Shown here in pieces: positions 52,818 to 62,241 of a DNA stretch of 64,000 nucleotides (the stretch's first letter is position 1; every line of letters starts with the position of its first letter). The stretch is from Terrimesophilobacter sp044464485. GTDB lineage: Bacteria; Actinomycetota; Actinomycetes; Actinomycetales; Microbacteriaceae. The notes beneath the pieces are model-generated. The model was not told where the DNA came from and ran no database searches. It worked only from the letters and a program-made list of their open reading frames with translations. Position numbers and translations under genes: made by a program. The stretch lies in contig JBIQLG010000001.1 of assembly GCA_044464485.1 (NCBI GenBank), positions 248,001 through 312,000 on the forward strand, written 5' to 3'.

Positions 52818-53435
52818 ATGCAGCCTGCGGATCCGCTTTCCGCTTCTCGAGCGTCCCGCTTCCGGGTTGGGCTCGGTGCGGCAGTCGTCCTGGTGCTTGT
52901 GGGCGTTGGCGTCACCGTTTTCGTGGCGGCGATAGGAAGCGCGGGCGGAAACACGGTGGCCATCCCGCGTCCTTCCGCATCCTCCAGTCCCGCGCATGGT
53001 CGCATGGGGTCGGAACTCTATGTTCACGTGCTCGGCGCCGTCCGCAAGCCCGGGCTGTATCGGCTTCGAGACGGTGACCGGGCAATCGACGCAATAGCAC
53101 GCGCGGGCGGGTACACCACTGACGCGGATACGAGCGCGGTGAATCTGGCTCGATTTCTTTCCGATGGGGAGCAGATTTCCATCCCGACACGCAGTGAATC
53201 CGCGAGCGGCAGTACCGGCAATCCGGCGGGCTCCGTTGCGGGTGGCAAGGTAAACCTCAACTCGGCAGACAGTGCGGAGCTGGAGACTCTGCCGCGCGTG
53301 GGGCCCGCGCTGGCCGCGCGGATTCTTGCGTGGAGAGCCGCTCACGGACGATTCACCGCAATCGAGGATCTCATGAGCGTGTCAGGGATCGGCGAAAAAA
53401 CGTTTGCGGGTCTGAAAGATCGTGTCACCATCTGA
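52818..53435 (+). CDS. comEA: ComEA-type helix-hairpin-helix DNA-binding protein
   Basis: ComEA binds incoming DNA at the cell surface. The 205-residue protein has a short basic N-terminus, one membrane helix (~17-40), an SLBB-like segment (LYVHVLGAVRKPGLYRL, ~66-82), and the C-terminal double HhH (VNLNSADSAELETLPRVGP, then GIGEKTFAGL). Its TGA overlaps the comEC start (TGATG). The pair comEA-comEC-holA is common in actinobacteria whether or not competence has been seen. Confidence 0.92.
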   Translation: MQPADPLSASRASRFRVGLGAAVVLVLVGVGVTVFVAAIGSAGGNTVAIPRPSASSSPAHGRMGSELYVHVLGAVRKPGLYRLRDGDRAIDAIARAGGYTTDADTSAVNLARFLSDGEQISIPTRSESASGSTGNPAGSVAGGKVNLNSADSAELETLPRVGPALAARILAWRAAHGRFTAIEDLMSVSGIGEKTFAGLKDRVTI

Positions 53436-55768
53436 TGACGGATGCCCGGCTCGTTCTCCCGGCCGCGGTGGGCGGCGTTTCCGTGGGAATCATGATCGGG
53501 TTTCCCGATGCGCTCGGCGCGACCGTCATCGGGGCGTGGCTGTGCACTGGTGCCGCCATCCTGACAGCAGTTGCCGTCCGCAAGGCACGAAGGGTCACAG
53601 CGACGATGGCGGTCACGGGCGTCGTGGCTGCGTTGCTGTTGAGCAGCGCTGCAGTTCATTCGGATGCTCGGCGACCGGCGCTCCTCGTGGACGCCGCAAC
53701 GAGCGCTCGCTTCGTCACCGTGACGGCCACCGTGAGCACCGAGGTTCATGGCGGGCCATCCGGGCGGTCATCCGAATCCCGCACCCCGGTCGTCATTACC
53801 GACGCCACGGTGGGCAACCGCAGCGTGCACGGTCTCGGTATTCCGGCAATGGTGCTGGGCACCATTCCACCGTGCGGAAGCGGCGCCCGAATCACTGCGT
53901 CAGGGACGCTCGCGGGCACGGAGACCGGCGATCGCGCCGCATTCCTGGTATTTGTGCGCGGCCACGCGAAGATCCGAACCCCCGCTCCATGGTTTTTGGC
54001 ATGGTCGACGTCGCTCCGTTCCGCATTTCGGGATTCTGCGTCGAAGCTGCCCCGTGACGGTGGATCGTTGCTGCCCGGCCTTTCTATAGGAGACACAAGC
54101 GCGGTGGGCGATTCTCTGCAGCAGGCGATGATCGCCACGTCTCTCAGTCATCTCACCGCGGTGTCGGGGGCAAACTGCGCGGTGGTGGTCGGCCTCGTCA
54201 TGCTTCTCGGCGGCGCGGCCGGCGCGTCGCGTCGGCTGCGTATTTTTCTGGCTCTGGTCGTACTGGTCGGGTTTGTCATTCTCGTCACACCCGATGCCAG
54301 CGTCCTGCGCGCGGCGGTCATGGCGTCGCTCGTATTGTTTTCGCTTGCGCGGGGACAGCCTTCGCAAGGTGTCCCGGTTCTGTGCCTCGCCGTGATCGTG
54401 CTGCTGTGCCTGGACCCGTGGCTCTCACGGAACATCGGGTTCGTACTTTCCGTTCTGGCAACCGCGGGGCTTATGGTCCTCTCGGGTCCGCTGTCCGGCT
54501 GGCTTTCGCGATGGTTGCCCGCACCGCTGTCCATTGTGATCTCTGTGCCGCTGGCAGCTCAAGTGGCATGTCAGCCGGTTCTTCTTCTCCTCACCCCGTC
54601 GATACCGGTCTACGGGATTCTCGCAAATATTCTGGCTGAGCCCGCGGCACCGCTCGCAACCGTCCTCGGGCTGCTGGGTTGCATCCTGAACCCTTTCATC
54701 CCCGCGCTCGGGCACACCATTATTGCGGTTGCATGGTTGCCGTCCTCGTGGATTGCCGCGGTCGCGCGCTTTCTTGCGTCGGCTCCTGGTGCACAGGCAC
54801 CGTGGGTCCCCGGTGCGTTCGGAGCGCTGCTTCTCGCCGCGCTCACCGCGGCCACCCTGTATGCGGCGCTGGGGCGCCATCCCCGGCTCAAGCGAATTTC
54901 TCTCGCGCTGCTCCTGCTGGGGACGACGGGCTACGCGGGTGCTGCTGCCGGGGTTGCTCTGGCGCACGCGCACTCTGTTCCCGCGACGTGGCAGATCGCG
55001 GCATGCGACATCGGCCAGGGCGACGCCGTGCTCGTTCGCAGCAGGGGAGAGGTTGCGCTGATTGATACCGGCCCCGACCCCGACCTGCTGGCGAAGTGCC
55101 TTGATGAACTCGGTATCGCGAAAATCCACTTGCTGATTCTGAGCCACTATGACCTCGATCACGTTGGCGGCACCGCGGCTGTTCTGGGAAAAGTCGAACG
55201 GGCAATGGTCGGCCCCGTGTCGGATCCGAGCGATCTGGAGCTTCGCGAATCTCTGAAGAACTCGGGTGCTGCAGTCTCGGAGGTTGCTCGAGGAGAGCAC
55301 GGTTCGCTCGGCGAGCTCACTTGGGCGGTGTTGTGGCCGCCCTCTCGCCCGGGTCTTGTTGAACCGGGAAATGCGGCAAGCGTGACGGTCCGTTTCGAGG
55401 GCAACGGCGAGTGCGCGGAGTGCCTCAGCTCGCTGTTTCTCGGCGATCTGGGGCAGGAGTCGCAATTGCGGATGCTGGGTGCGGCTCATCCGGCGCCCGT
55501 GGATGTCGTCAAGGTGGCGCATCACGGTTCCGCCGATCAGGCCAAGGAATTGTACGAGAGAGTTCACGCCAGGGTGGGCATCATCAGCGACGGAGTCGGC
55601 AACCGATACGGTCACCCCACCGACACGCTTCTGAGAATCCTTTCCGCAGCGGGAACCACGATCACGCGCACCGACCTGGAGGGCATGATTCTCATCTCGT
55701 CGATGGACAGTGGCGGACTAACGGTCTGGACAGAGCACCCGCCGGCTCGTGACGTCGGCGCACATTAG
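53435..55768 (+). CDS. comEC: ComEC/Rec2 DNA-uptake channel protein
   Basis: ComEC is a membrane channel for single-stranded DNA. Hydrophobic helices fill the first ~500 residues (LSHLTAVSGANCAVVVGL in the Competence domain). The last ~230 residues are a metallo-beta-lactamase domain with the motif SHYDLDHVGG. In MBL phosphoesterases this motif lines the nuclease-like site. ATG 53435 is coupled to comEA and gives 777 residues; ORF extension to 53330 is unlikely. No pilus or dprA genes are in the window, so natural transformation is only suggested. Confidence 0.93.
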   Translation: MTDARLVLPAAVGGVSVGIMIGFPDALGATVIGAWLCTGAAILTAVAVRKARRVTATMAVTGVVAALLLSSAAVHSDARRPALLVDAATSARFVTVTATVSTEVHGGPSGRSSESRTPVVITDATVGNRSVHGLGIPAMVLGTIPPCGSGARITASGTLAGTETGDRAAFLVFVRGHAKIRTPAPWFLAWSTSLRSAFRDSASKLPRDGGSLLPGLSIGDTSAVGDSLQQAMIATSLSHLTAVSGANCAVVVGLVMLLGGAAGASRRLRIFLALVVLVGFVILVTPDASVLRAAVMASLVLFSLARGQPSQGVPVLCLAVIVLLCLDPWLSRNIGFVLSVLATAGLMVLSGPLSGWLSRWLPAPLSIVISVPLAAQVACQPVLLLLTPSIPVYGILANILAEPAAPLATVLGLLGCILNPFIPALGHTIIAVAWLPSSWIAAVARFLASAPGAQAPWVPGAFGALLLAALTAATLYAALGRHPRLKRISLALLLLGTTGYAGAAAGVALAHAHSVPATWQIAACDIGQGDAVLVRSRGEVALIDTGPDPDLLAKCLDELGIAKIHLLILSHYDLDHVGGTAAVLGKVERAMVGPVSDPSDLELRESLKNSGAAVSEVARGEHGSLGELTWAVLWPPSRPGLVEPGNAASVTVRFEGNGECAECLSSLFLGDLGQESQLRMLGAAHPAPVDVVKVAHHGSADQAKELYERVHARVGIISDGVGNRYGHPTDTLLRILSAAGTTITRTDLEGMILISSMDSGGLTVWTEHPPARDVGAH

Positions 55769-55777
55769 GCTGGGTCA

Positions 55778-56782
55778 ATGGCAGCTTCGCGGTCCGAAAT
55801 CCCTCAGCTGACGTGGGATAAGGTGCGGCCGGCACCCGTCATTCTGGTGTCCGGACCCGAGAATTTTCTCGCCGATCGTGCAATTTCACTGCTGCGCGAC
55901 ATTCTGCGCACGGAAGACCCGAGCCTGGAAGTCAGCGATATGGATGCCGACGCGTACATGCCAGGAGAGCTTGCCACCCGCGCGAGCCCCTCGCTATTCG
56001 GCGAGCCGAGATATGTGAGGGTGAGCGGAGTCGAAAAGTGCACGGATGCCTTCATCACGGAGGCGCTCGCCTATCTTCAGTCGCCCGCCTCCGATTGTTA
56101 CCTCGTTCTCCGTCACTCTGGCGGTGTGCGCGGCAAAAAGCTTCTCGATGCGATTCGAGGCGGTCTCGGCGGTGGAATCGAAATTACCTGCGCGGAGCTC
56201 AAGAGAGACGCGGATCGCACTGGTTTCGTCCTAGCCGAGTTTCGCACTGCCCATCGAAAGATCACGGCGGGGGCCGTGCGTGCGCTCAATGCAGCTTTTG
56301 CGGACGACATTGCTGAGCTCGCAGCCGCGTGCCGTCAATTGCTCGCCGACTCCTCCGAGGAGATCACGGAATCGATTGTCGAGAAATATTATGCCGGCCG
56401 GGTGGAGACCAACGCGTTCCGGGTTGCCGATGCCGCCATCGCCGGCCAGCACGGTGAGGCGCTCGTTCTCCTGCGGCATGCGCTAGCGTCCGGGGCGGAT
56501 CCGGTTCCGATCGTCGCTGCGTTTGCGAGCAAGCTTCGAACCATGGCGAAGGTATCCGGGGCGAGGGGAGGCGCCGGGCAGCTCGCCAGCCAGTTCGGAC
56601 TGGCACCGTGGCAGGTCGAGAGGGCACGGCGCGACCTGCAAGGCTGGACGGAGGACGGGCTCGCACGCGGTATCACGGTTCTGGCGGAGACGGATGCTCA
56701 CGTGAAGGGCGAAGCGCGCGATCCCGTGTTCGCGCTGGAACGCATGGTGAACATTGTGAGCGCTCGGGGTGTGCGGCCCTGA
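55778..56782 (+). CDS. holA: DNA polymerase III subunit delta
   Basis: HolA opens the beta clamp in the clamp loader. The 334-residue protein has PVILVSGPENFLADRA at the start, DADAYMPGELATRASPSLFGEPRYV, and the later AFASKLRTMAKV and FGLAPWQVERARRDL, all family-typical. The ATG lies 9 bp after comEC with TGGGT only; weak ribosome-binding site. It is usually followed, as here, by the opposing rpsT gene. Confidence 0.93.
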   Translation: MAASRSEIPQLTWDKVRPAPVILVSGPENFLADRAISLLRDILRTEDPSLEVSDMDADAYMPGELATRASPSLFGEPRYVRVSGVEKCTDAFITEALAYLQSPASDCYLVLRHSGGVRGKKLLDAIRGGLGGGIEITCAELKRDADRTGFVLAEFRTAHRKITAGAVRALNAAFADDIAELAAACRQLLADSSEEITESIVEKYYAGRVETNAFRVADAAIAGQHGEALVLLRHALASGADPVPIVAAFASKLRTMAKVSGARGGAGQLASQFGLAPWQVERARRDLQGWTEDGLARGITVLAETDAHVKGEARDPVFALERMVNIVSARGVRP

Positions 56783-56839
56783 ATCAACTCGTCCACATCG
56801 CCGGCGCGCTGAGCCAGCGGCGCTGATCGGGAAGCGAAA

Positions 56840-56868
56840 AACGCTCCGGCCGTGACGGCCGAAGCGTT
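56840..56868. terminator. Bidirectional terminator between holA and rpsT
   Basis: AACGCT-CCGGCCG-TGA-CGGCCGA-AGCGTT forms a strong stem. On the minus strand it is followed by a T5 run, making it a clear intrinsic terminator for rpsT; it may also stop holA read-through. Confidence 0.8.
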
Positions 56869-56911
56869 ATCGGTGGGAGCAGCCGAAAACCGAACCGCTC
56901 GACGGGGAACC

Positions 56912-57175
56912 CTACTTGAGTGCCGCTACCTGCTTGGCGATCGACGACTTGCGGTTCGCCGCCTGATTCTTGTGCAGGACACCCTTGCTTGCGGCCTTGT
57001 CGAGTTTGCGCGTGGCCACGACGAGCGAGGCGGTTGCGGCCTTCTTGTCGCCGGCGCTGATGGCTTCGCGGGTCGCGCGAATAGCGGTCTTGACCTCGCT
57101 CTTTACAGCCTTGTTGCGCTCGGTCGCCTTGCGGTTGGTGCCGATGCGCTTGATTTGCGACTTGATATTTGCCAC
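56912..57175 (-). CDS. rpsT: 30S ribosomal protein S20
   Basis: S20 binds 16S rRNA early in 30S assembly. The 87-residue protein reads VANIKSQIKRIGTN, then ERNKAVKSEVKTAI, and ends GVLHKNQAANRKSSIAKQV, all S20 hallmarks. GTG 57175 has AAAAGG about 6 nt upstream. The 5' region (57176-57250) contains a CGGCC/GGCCG hairpin, which could serve autoregulation. It is monocistronic and diverges from lepA. Confidence 0.96.
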   Translation of the reverse strand: MANIKSQIKRIGTNRKATERNKAVKSEVKTAIRATREAISAGDKKAATASLVVATRKLDKAASKGVLHKNQAANRKSSIAKQVAALK

Positions 57176-57424
57176 GGGGAACCTTTTCGTTGTTGTCGAG
57201 CAGTCTGAAGTCACGGCCGTTCGGCCGGGAGAGTCGATGTGGCAAGCGAATCACCGCACATCCCCACGGATCGCGTACGCACGCCAACAGGTAACTTTAT
57301 CAGACGCATGGACTTCAGGCGAATGGTTTGCTGCCGCGCGAATTCGACGAACAGGTCAGTCATGGGAGAATTGTGTGGTCTTCGTAAACCATGATCCACA
57401 AATCCCATCACAACAGAGGAACGC

Positions 57425-59290
57425 GTGACACCGAAAGCACTGAAGGCGCTCGAGCCGTCGGCGACTGATCCTGCGTTCATCCGCAATTTCTGCATCATCG
57501 CGCACATCGACCATGGCAAGTCGACACTTGCTGACCGCATGCTGCAGATCACGGGCGTCGTGAGCGACCGCGATATGCGCGCGCAATATCTCGATCGAAT
57601 GGACATCGAGCGTGAGCGCGGCATCACGATCAAGAGTCAGGCCGTACGGATGCCGTGGGCGGGTGTCGGCGACGACGGTAAGTCTCAGACCTTCGCGCTG
57701 AACATGATCGACACGCCTGGCCACGTTGACTTTACGTATGAAGTGTCGCGAAGCCTTGCCGCGTGCGAGGGTGCCATCCTGCTGGTGGATGCCGCCCAGG
57801 GCATCGAGGCACAGACGTTGGCAAACCTTTATCTCGCTCTCGGCAACGATCTGGAAATCATTCCTGTGCTGAACAAGATCGATCTTCCTGCGGCCGACCC
57901 GGAGAAGTACGCTGCCGAATTGGCGGGACTGCTGGGGGGAAGCCCGGACGACGTTCTTCGCGTGAGCGGTAAGACCGGCCACGGCGTGGAGGCACTCCTC
58001 GACCGCGTGGTCGAGCGGATTCCTGCTCCCAAAGGGGACGCGGACGCCCCGGCGCGCGCGATGATCTTCGACTCCGTGTACGACAGCTATCGCGGAGTTG
58101 TGACGTACGTGCGGATGGTGGACGGTTCCCTGTCGCCGCGCGAGCGCATCCAGATGATGTCGACGCGGACGGTGCACGAGCTTCTCGAAATCGGCGTGAG
58201 TTCGCCGGAACCCGTGCCGACAAAGGGGCTCGGCGTGGGCGAGGTCGGTTATCTCATCACGGGAGTGAAAGACGTTCGCCAGTCGAAAGTCGGCGACACG
58301 GTGACGACTGCCTCGAAGCCGGCCTCCAAGGCTCTCCCCGGTTACACGGAACCAAAGCCCATGGTGTTCTCCGGCTTGTATCCGATCGATGGCAGCGACT
58401 ACCCCGAACTGCGCGATGCCCTGGACAAGCTCAAGCTTTCGGATGCTGCACTGGTGTACGAGCCGGAAACCTCCGTCGCGCTCGGGTTCGGCTTTCGGTG
58501 CGGATTCCTCGGCCTGTTGCACCTCGAGATCATCACGGAGCGACTTGAACGCGAATTCGGCCTCGACATGATCACGACGGCGCCTTCCGTGATTTACGAA
58601 GTAACGAGCGATGACGGCAAAACTGTCACGGTCACGAACCCGAGCGAGTTCCCCGGCGGCAAGATTGCGAGCGTGCGGGAGCCCGTCGTCAAGGCATCCA
58701 TCCTCGCGCCCAAAGATTATGTCGGAACGATCATGGACCTGTGCCAGAGTCGACGCGGGAACATGCTCGGAATGGAATACCTCGGCGAGGATCGGGTCGA
58801 ACTTCACTACACGATGCCGCTGGGCGAGATCGTCTTCGACTTTTTCGACCAGCTGAAAAGTCGCACACAGGGCTACGCGAGCCTCGATTACGAGCCGCAC
58901 GGCGAGGCAGAGGCGGATCTCGTGAAAGTGGACATTCTGCTTCAGGGCGAGCAGGTCGATGCGTTCAGCGCGATAGTGCATCGCGAAAAGGCGTACGCTT
59001 ACGGCGTTCTCATGACCGGCCGACTGCGTGAACTGATTCCGCGCCAGCAGTTCGAGGTGCCGATCCAGGCGGCTATCGGCGCGCGCATCATTGCGCGGGA
59101 AAGCATCCGGGCGATGCGAAAGGATGTGCTCGCGAAGTGCTACGGCGGCGACATCACGCGCAAGCGGAAACTCCTTGAAAAGCAGAAGGAGGGCAAGAAG
59201 CGCATGAAGATGGTGGGAAGGGTCGAGGTTCCGCAGGAAGCCTTCATCGCCGCGCTGTCGGGTGACGTGGAAAAGAAGGACAAGAAGTAG
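57425..59290 (+). CDS. lepA: Elongation factor 4 (LepA)
   Basis: EF4 is a GTPase that back-translocates or remodels ribosomes under stress and during initiation. The 621-residue protein has G1 AHIDHGKSTLADRM (~22-35), the GITIKSQ switch, DTPGHVDFTYE and NKIDLP, then the LepA-specific C-terminal domain (RKRKLLEKQKEGKKRMK near the end). The GTG start has AGAGGA 6 nt upstream. The 249-bp gap shared with rpsT holds both promoters. Confidence 0.97.
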   Translation: MTPKALKALEPSATDPAFIRNFCIIAHIDHGKSTLADRMLQITGVVSDRDMRAQYLDRMDIERERGITIKSQAVRMPWAGVGDDGKSQTFALNMIDTPGHVDFTYEVSRSLAACEGAILLVDAAQGIEAQTLANLYLALGNDLEIIPVLNKIDLPAADPEKYAAELAGLLGGSPDDVLRVSGKTGHGVEALLDRVVERIPAPKGDADAPARAMIFDSVYDSYRGVVTYVRMVDGSLSPRERIQMMSTRTVHELLEIGVSSPEPVPTKGLGVGEVGYLITGVKDVRQSKVGDTVTTASKPASKALPGYTEPKPMVFSGLYPIDGSDYPELRDALDKLKLSDAALVYEPETSVALGFGFRCGFLGLLHLEIITERLEREFGLDMITTAPSVIYEVTSDDGKTVTVTNPSEFPGGKIASVREPVVKASILAPKDYVGTIMDLCQSRRGNMLGMEYLGEDRVELHYTMPLGEIVFDFFDQLKSRTQGYASLDYEPHGEAEADLVKVDILLQGEQVDAFSAIVHREKAYAYGVLMTGRLRELIPRQQFEVPIQAAIGARIIARESIRAMRKDVLAKCYGGDITRKRKLLEKQKEGKKRMKMVGRVEVPQEAFIAALSGDVEKKDKK

Positions 59291-59291
59291 C

Positions 59292-59945
59292 GTGGCGAAG
59301 CCGGTTCTCTGGCAACAGGCTGTCACCTACGGAGCTGTCGGCGGCACGCAGGCGGCGGACCTCTTGCTCTTTCCGCCGGCGGGGTTTCGTCCGTTCGAGC
59401 GCCGGGTTCGCATCGGCCACGGGGCCGCGAGGTGGGAACACGCCTGGCAGGCAACGCTGACCTGGGGGATCCAGCGCACGAGCGGGATGCGGGTTCTCGT
59501 GCAGGACTCTCCGTCGGAGGTCACCGAAGGCACGTACACGCCGGTCGTCTTCGATGAGTACGGCGAACCCGAACCGCCCCAAGCGGTGGACGGCAACGAG
59601 GTGGTGTACGCGGCGGAAGGGATGAGCTTCGTGGCGCCGGGTGATACCGCACAACTGATCATTCCGCTCTGGCCATTTCGCATCTCCGCACCGTGCCGCG
59701 TTATTTATGTCATCGACGAACCGGCACGCAAGGGTTTTGCCTATGGCACTCTTCCCGGGCATCCGGAGAGCGGCGAGGAAGCGTTCATCGTCGAGCAGAC
59801 GGCGGATGGTTCGGTCTGGCTCACCATCCGCGCATTTTCCCGCCCTTCCGGATGGCTGTGGTGGGCGGGGTATCCGATCCTGCGCATTGCGCAATCGGTC
59901 TTCACGCGGCGCTATCTTCGCTCGCTCTCAGAACGCCTGAACTGA
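59292..59945 (+). CDS. DUF1990 family protein
   Basis: This 217-residue protein matches DUF1990, with TYGAVGGTQ, FRPFERRVRIGHG, WGIQRTSGMRVL, YAAEGMSFVAPGDTAQLI and a C-terminal SWLWWAG-like hydrophobic stretch. It is found in bacteria and plants and its function is not known. GTG 59292 lies 1 bp after the lepA stop, so they are coupled, and hemW follows after 10 bp. No membrane anchor is convincing. Confidence 0.85.
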   Translation: MAKPVLWQQAVTYGAVGGTQAADLLLFPPAGFRPFERRVRIGHGAARWEHAWQATLTWGIQRTSGMRVLVQDSPSEVTEGTYTPVVFDEYGEPEPPQAVDGNEVVYAAEGMSFVAPGDTAQLIIPLWPFRISAPCRVIYVIDEPARKGFAYGTLPGHPESGEEAFIVEQTADGSVWLTIRAFSRPSGWLWWAGYPILRIAQSVFTRRYLRSLSERLN

Positions 59946-59955
59946 ACTGGCGCAC

Positions 59956-61185
59956 GTGGCTCCTGGAACGCTCCCTCTGGCAGATCCGGCTCCCGACGAT
60001 GGGATGCTCCCCGGATCTGTGCTGGATGGCGCAACCGGCCGCGATTTCGGTGTCTACGTCCACGTCCCGTTCTGCCGGGTGAGGTGTGGCTACTGCGATT
60101 TCAACACGTACACCTCCGAGGAATTGCGAGGTGTGAAGCGCTCCGATTACGCCGGACAGGCCATGGCCGAGATCGCTTTTGCGGCGCGCGTGCTGCGTGC
60201 ATCCAAAGTGCCTGCCCGTCCGGTGTCCACGGTTTTCTTCGGTGGCGGGACTCCAACCCTGCTGCCGGCGTCCGATCTCACCGAAATGCTTTCCGCCATT
60301 CGCGAAACCTGGGGTCTTGCTCCGGATGCCGAAATCACTGCAGAATCCAATCCGGACTCCGTCGATGCCGAGTATCTCCTGGCGCTCGCTGATGCGGGAT
60401 TCACCCGCGTGTCCTTCGGCATGCAATCTGCCGTGCCGCACGTTCTGGCAACACTCGAGCGCACACATGATCCCGATCGCATTCCCCAGGTCGTTTCTTT
60501 CGCGCGAGACGCCGGATTGAACGTGAGTCTCGATCTCATTTACAACACTCCGGGCGAGAGCCTCGACGACTGGAAGCGTTCCCTTGACCTGGCCATCGCT
60601 CAGTCTCCCGACCACCTGAGCGCGTACAGCCTCATCGTAGAAGAGGGAACAAAACTCGCCCGACAGATCCGACGCGGTGAGATCACTGCCCCCGACGACG
60701 ATCTCGCGGCCGAACAGTATGAGCTGGCGGACAAAGTGCTCAGCAGCGAAGGATTCGAGTGGTACGAGGTGAGCAACTGGGCGCGAGCGGAGCACCAGCG
60801 TTCGCGACACAATCTCGCATACTGGCAGGGGCAGGACTGGTGGGGTATCGGCCCTGGTGCGCACAGCCACGTTGGCGGCGTGAGATGGTGGAACGTGAAG
60901 CATCCGGCAGCGTACGCGCAGCGCATCATGTCCGGTGCCTCGCCCGGGGCGGGTCGGGAAACTCTCGATGACGAAACGCGGCGGCTCGAGAACGTCATGC
61001 TGCGCACCCGGATTCGAAGCGGCCTGTCCATGGCGGAACTCACGGGAGGCGCGCGCACGGCAGTAGCCGGTCTCATTGCGGACGGGCTGATTAACGCGGA
61101 AGCCGCCCTCCGTGGCGTGATAATTCTTACGCTCCGTGGGCGGCTTCTTGCGGACGCTGTAGTGCGCACGCTGCTGCCGGAATAG
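59956..61185 (+). CDS. hemW: HemW (radical SAM heme chaperone, HemN-like)
   Basis: HemW is a radical SAM protein that transfers heme; it was formerly annotated as coproporphyrinogen III oxidase. The 4Fe-4S motif CRVRCGYC has Cys40, 44 and 47, and the next residues are DF, which marks HemW over HemN. GGGTPTLLPASDL, ESNPDSVDAEYL, FGMQSAVPHVL and YNTPGESLDDW follow. 409 residues. The GTG start has a weak ribosome-binding site. It is the last gene of lepA-DUF1990-hemW; a diverged palindromic element lies 9 bp after its stop. It is followed, convergently, by DUF4870 genes. In many relatives hemW directly precedes hrcA. Confidence 0.94.
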   Translation: MAPGTLPLADPAPDDGMLPGSVLDGATGRDFGVYVHVPFCRVRCGYCDFNTYTSEELRGVKRSDYAGQAMAEIAFAARVLRASKVPARPVSTVFFGGGTPTLLPASDLTEMLSAIRETWGLAPDAEITAESNPDSVDAEYLLALADAGFTRVSFGMQSAVPHVLATLERTHDPDRIPQVVSFARDAGLNVSLDLIYNTPGESLDDWKRSLDLAIAQSPDHLSAYSLIVEEGTKLARQIRRGEITAPDDDLAAEQYELADKVLSSEGFEWYEVSNWARAEHQRSRHNLAYWQGQDWWGIGPGAHSHVGGVRWWNVKHPAAYAQRIMSGASPGAGRETLDDETRRLENVMLRTRIRSGLSMAELTGGARTAVAGLIADGLINAEAALRGVIILTLRGRLLADAVVRTLLPE

Positions 61186-61194
61186 GCGACAGCT

Positions 61195-61228
61195 CTCCCA
61201 TCGAGACAGCCTGCGGCCACTCAGGGAG
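61195..61228. repeat. Diverged copy of the ileS palindromic element, possible terminator
   Basis: CTCCCATCGAGACAGCCTGC...CTCAGGGAG matches the reverse complement of the 38-bp ileS element (CTCCCTTCGAGACGATCGCT...CTCAGGGAG), with a few changes and a shorter centre. It lies in the gap between convergent hemW and DUF4870, where its stem could stop both transcripts. Confidence 0.7.
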
Positions 61229-61235
61229 CGAACTG

Positions 61236-61610
61236 TTACTTGATGAACTTGATGGCGATCGGGTACACGTAGGTTTCACCCCTGTTGGCCGCGACTGCCG
61301 CAATGATCGAGAAGATGATGACGACGACGCTCACTGCCAGAAGGATGAAAATTCCAATGAGCACGATGGTCAATACCGCGCCGATGAGGCTTGCGATGAG
61401 CATTGTGAGTTGAAAGTTGAGGGCGGTACCCGAGTGTTGACGGATGAGAGGACCGCGATCCTTGAGCACGAGGTAGCCAATGAGCGCCGGGAGGAACCCG
61501 AAAAAGATCCCCCCGATGTGGATGAGGATCGCCCATAGCTTTTCGTCGGACGGGCTCAACGGCTGAACGACCTGGTACGGGTTGGGTGGCTGCGGCATGG
61601 ATTCTGTCAT
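61236..61610 (-). CDS. DUF4870 membrane protein 1
   Basis: The 124-residue protein has the DUF4870 layout: a short Pro-rich N-terminus, DEKLWAILIHIGGIFFGFLPALIGYLVLKDRG and QHSGTALNFQLTMLIAS, with about three hydrophobic helices. It ends YPIAIKFIK, like its neighbour (YPVNFRFIK). ATG 61610 is used; ATG 61598 is possible. Function unknown. It is paralogous to the following gene and likely arose by tandem duplication. Confidence 0.85.
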   Translation of the reverse strand: MTESMPQPPNPYQVVQPLSPSDEKLWAILIHIGGIFFGFLPALIGYLVLKDRGPLIRQHSGTALNFQLTMLIASLIGAVLTIVLIGIFILLAVSVVVIIFSIIAAVAANRGETYVYPIAIKFIK

Positions 61611-61625
61611 AGCCCCATTAAAGCA

Positions 61626-61654
61626 GGAGAGCCGGACCAATGGCCCGACTCTCC
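61626..61654 (-). terminator. Hairpin between the two DUF4870 genes
   Basis: GGAGAG-C-CGG pairs with CCG-A-CTCTCC around a central loop. On the minus strand it follows the 61671 stop codon and is followed by TGCTTTAA, so termination would be modest. It may set unequal expression of the two paralogues. Confidence 0.5.
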
Positions 61655-61670
61655 CGTGTGGTTTCTGAAA

Positions 61671-62084
61671 CTACTTGATGAAGCGGAAGTTCACCGGGTA
61701 GCGGTAGCTGCCGCCGCCGTTCACCTTAACTCCACCGAGGATGGAGAAGAGGACGTTGGCGAGGTAGATCAGCCATCCGATGAGGCCGAAAATCCACGTG
61801 AGGCTCCACAGCGCGGTGAAAATGAGAATCGCGGTGAGGATCGCGCCGATGATCGTCCATCCGATGTAGAAGATCAGGAAGGTGATTTGCCAGTTGAGCG
61901 CTTCCTTGCTCTCCTGCTTCGTGAGAGTTCCACGGTCCTTGAACACCAGGAAGATGATGAGCGAGGGGAGGATCCACAGGATGCCACCGAAGTGCGACCA
62001 CATGGCCCACTGCTTGTCCTCTGCTGCGGTAAGGGGAGCCGCCGGCTGCGGCGCTGCAGCTGCCGGGGGAGTTTGATCAGTCAT
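61671..62084 (-). CDS. DUF4870 membrane protein 2
   Basis: The 137-residue protein opens MTDQTPPAAAAPQ, followed by EDKQWAMWSHFGGILWILPSLIIFLVFKDRGTLTKQESKEALNWQITFLI, which is the DUF4870 core (written here in the order seen, in several motifs). It has three to four helices and ends FRFIK. GAAAGGCACAATC precedes the ATG. Function unknown; such proteins often act in membrane organisation with duplicated copies. Confidence 0.87.
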   Translation of the reverse strand: MTDQTPPAAAAPQPAAPLTAAEDKQWAMWSHFGGILWILPSLIIFLVFKDRGTLTKQESKEALNWQITFLIFYIGWTIIGAILTAILIFTALWSLTWIFGLIGWLIYLANVLFSILGGVKVNGGGSYRYPVNFRFIK

Positions 62085-62241
62085 TGATTGTGCCTTTCAG
62101 GTGATCGAGTGCGTTCCCGCAAGGGTTCGAACCGGGCTGGCCTGGCGTGTCCCATCTTTGGTTCACGGCTCGGGCTCATCCATACGGTACTGCCCCTGAC
62201 CCATAGTTGCAACGCCTGTTGCTCGGTATGTCGCGGTACTA

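Noticed and set aside
57356..59326. 656-codon open frame antisense to lepA
   Set aside because: It mirrors the codon phase of lepA exactly, has no ribosome-binding site and no recognisable domain. Long antisense frames are expected in GC-rich coding DNA.
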